A DNA stretch of 8,128 nt, taken from contig DATGKW010000135.1 of assembly GCA_035294465.1 (NCBI GenBank), forward strand, positions 1-8,128, read 5' to 3'. The notes below the pieces were generated by a model. It was not told where the DNA came from and ran no database searches. It worked only from the letters and a program-made list of their open reading frames with translations. Source of the stretch: Paraktedonobacter sp035294465 (GTDB lineage Bacteria > Chloroflexota > Ktedonobacteria > Ktedonobacterales > Ktedonobacteraceae). Below are positions 7,427-8,128 of the stretch, one piece after another. The position numbers were made by a program, and so were the translations under genes. The number at the start of each line of letters is the position of its first letter. Position 1 is the first letter of the stretch.

Positions 7427-7810
7427 ATGGCGTTCCCTGATATTTCGATTACCATTGCAGCGAGGAAGGCTTCTTCCTCAGATAACACATACCTGGTTCA
7501 CGCAGTGGAAGGAGGTTCATTATTCGTTGGGAAGCACTTCTGGCCATCGGGCACTACGGCTGGCACCGGTCGCCCTGGTCACATCCCTGGTGCCATGCAT
7601 CTGCCCATCGACCTGTTGCACACAGCCGATGGCACTTTCAAGAGCGCGGCAGAGTTGCGGCAGCTCTCCCAGGAGCGTGGGGTGCTCCCCGAGCGCAGCA
7701 TCGTCACCTACTACACTATTGGTCCCCGGGCGAGTGAGGCCGCGCTAGTCTTGCGTTATCTGCTGGGCTACCCCGACGTGCGTGTGTTTGATGGCTCCTG
7801 GGCCCAGTGA
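7427..7810 (+). CDS. Rhodanese-like sulfurtransferase domain, catalytic Cys lost, probably decaying
   Basis: Resembles a single rhodanese domain (thiosulfate-type sulfurtransferases move sulfur from thiosulfate onto an active-site Cys persulfide). Clear family matches are HFWPSG then GRPGHIPGAMHLPIDLL (49-64), DGTFKSAAELRQL (68-80) and RASEAALVLRYLLGYPDVRV with FDGSW (101-125). The active-site loop reads YYTIGPRAS (95-103), where the family usually has YCTIGxRAS, so the catalytic Cys is Tyr96 (codon TAC 7712-7714, one G-to-A change from TGC). The early motif usually written LVDAR is LVHAV (23-27), losing Asp and Arg. The ORF stops at TGA 7808 right after DGSWAQ, where relatives continue with Trp-Gly; reading on in frame gives GTRTETPIEI before a second TGA at 7841, which looks like the normal C-terminus. 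The ATG at 7427 has no good SD. I read this as a recently damaged gene or a catalytically dead paralogue; a sequencing error could explain one lesion but hardly all. Confidence 0.75.
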   Translation: MAFPDISITIAARKASSSDNTYLVHAVEGGSLFVGKHFWPSGTTAGTGRPGHIPGAMHLPIDLLHTADGTFKSAAELRQLSQERGVLPERSIVTYYTIGPRASEAALVLRYLLGYPDVRVFDGSWAQ

Positions 7811-7912
7811 GGCACACGAACCGAGACTCCCATCGAGATCTGAGGATCGGGGCAGGCTGGAGAGACAATAGGAAGCGTGAAGGCTCTCGCACCTGCGACG
7901 AACAAGCAGATC

Positions 7913-7928
7913 AGGAGAAGAAAGGATG
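7913..7928 (+). promoter_or_regulatory. Ribosome binding site of the methyltransferase gene
   Basis: AGGAG at 7913-7917 is 8 nt before ATG 7926, which fixes the start over the in-frame ATG at 7941. No convincing promoter was seen in 7811-7925; the 115 nt there are otherwise featureless apart from the in-frame tail of the rhodanese. Confidence 0.65.
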
Positions 7929-8128
7929 AATGACAGAACAATGGCTACCACATTTGATCCCATCAACTACAAGAAAACCACGCGCGACCAATGGCAGACG
8001 GCGGCCTCAGCCTGGAACCGCTGGGGGCCGTTCATCGAGCAATGGCTCGGTGCCACCACGGAGACAATGCTCGACCTGGCTGGCATTCACTCCGGCAGTC
8101 GTGTCCTCGACGTTGCGGCAGGAGCGGG
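7926..8128 (+). CDS. Class I SAM-dependent methyltransferase, 3' part outside the window
   Basis: The first 67 codons of a UbiE/COQ5-like methyltransferase that would transfer a methyl group from S-adenosylmethionine to an unidentified small molecule. After a short polar N-terminus comes a helical region, WQTAASAWNRWGPFIEQWLG (residues about 23-42), then TMLDLAGIHSGSRVLDVAAG, which is the start of motif I (VLDVAAGxG), the glycine-rich SAM-binding loop. The window ends in that loop, so the substrate-specific C-terminal part cannot be judged. The gene is co-directional with the LuxR-type regulator and the rhodanese remnant, 115 nt after the latter's stop, and has its own good RBS. Cytoplasmic; no signal peptide. 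Confidence 0.9.
   Translation, partial: MNDRTMATTFDPINYKKTTRDQWQTAASAWNRWGPFIEQWLGATTETMLDLAGIHSGSRVLDVAAGA

Noticed and set aside
6727..7488. 253-codon ORF on the minus strand
   Set aside because: It lies antisense to the 3' end of the regulator, whose conserved TPR and LuxR domains show the plus strand is coding; its product has no recognisable motifs.

Overview
The window looks like bacterial chromosome from a large, regulator-rich genome with moderately high GC. The mix of a MalT/LAL-type LuxR regulator, a UbiE-like methyltransferase, a secreted GH20 glycosidase and an integrase pair, with TTG starts and AGGAGG ribosome binding sites, would suit a Chloroflexota/Ktedonobacteria-like or similar soil bacterium. 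That assignment is inference from style; there is no rRNA or marker gene to confirm it.

Layout. (1) 1-2271, plus strand: the 3' part of a long Gln-rich coiled-coil protein gene (open at the left edge), then, 54 nt later, a complete tyrosine recombinase with all catalytic residues. The two look co-directional and possibly co-transcribed, as in a recombination module. (2) 2295-3836, minus strand, convergent with the integrase: a membrane-anchored or secreted GH20 hexosaminidase-like enzyme with the catalytic Asp-Glu pair but a substituted HxGxDE histidine. A good sigma70-type promoter lies just upstream, inside a possible 36-57 codon membrane peptide ORF whose stop overlaps the GH20 start. (3) 3837-4308: a leader region of about 470 nt between divergent genes, with four purine-rich Shine-Dalgarno-like sites, two possible short plus-strand ORFs and a candidate promoter. 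(4) 4309-7323, plus strand: a 1004-residue LuxR-family regulator of the large ATP-binding type (P-loop ATPase, TPR-like repeats, C-terminal LuxR helix-turn-helix). (5) 7427-7843: a rhodanese-like sulfurtransferase gene that appears decayed or catalytically dead: the active-site Cys position is Tyr, and a TGA sits where family members usually have Trp. (6) 7926 to the right edge: the start of a class I SAM-dependent methyltransferase with a good RBS.

How the genes work together. The left pair is probably a DNA-recombination unit. The GH20 gene has its own promoter and would release amino sugars from outside glycans. The LAL regulator may control the divergent GH20 gene and/or the co-directional downstream genes, as genes of this type often respond to a sugar or other small ligand, but nothing in the sequence proves the target. 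No tRNA, rRNA, CRISPR array, complete insertion sequence or convincing rho-independent terminator was seen. The best candidates for something unusual are the coiled-coil/integrase pair, the SD-rich leader with small ORFs, and the double-lesion rhodanese.
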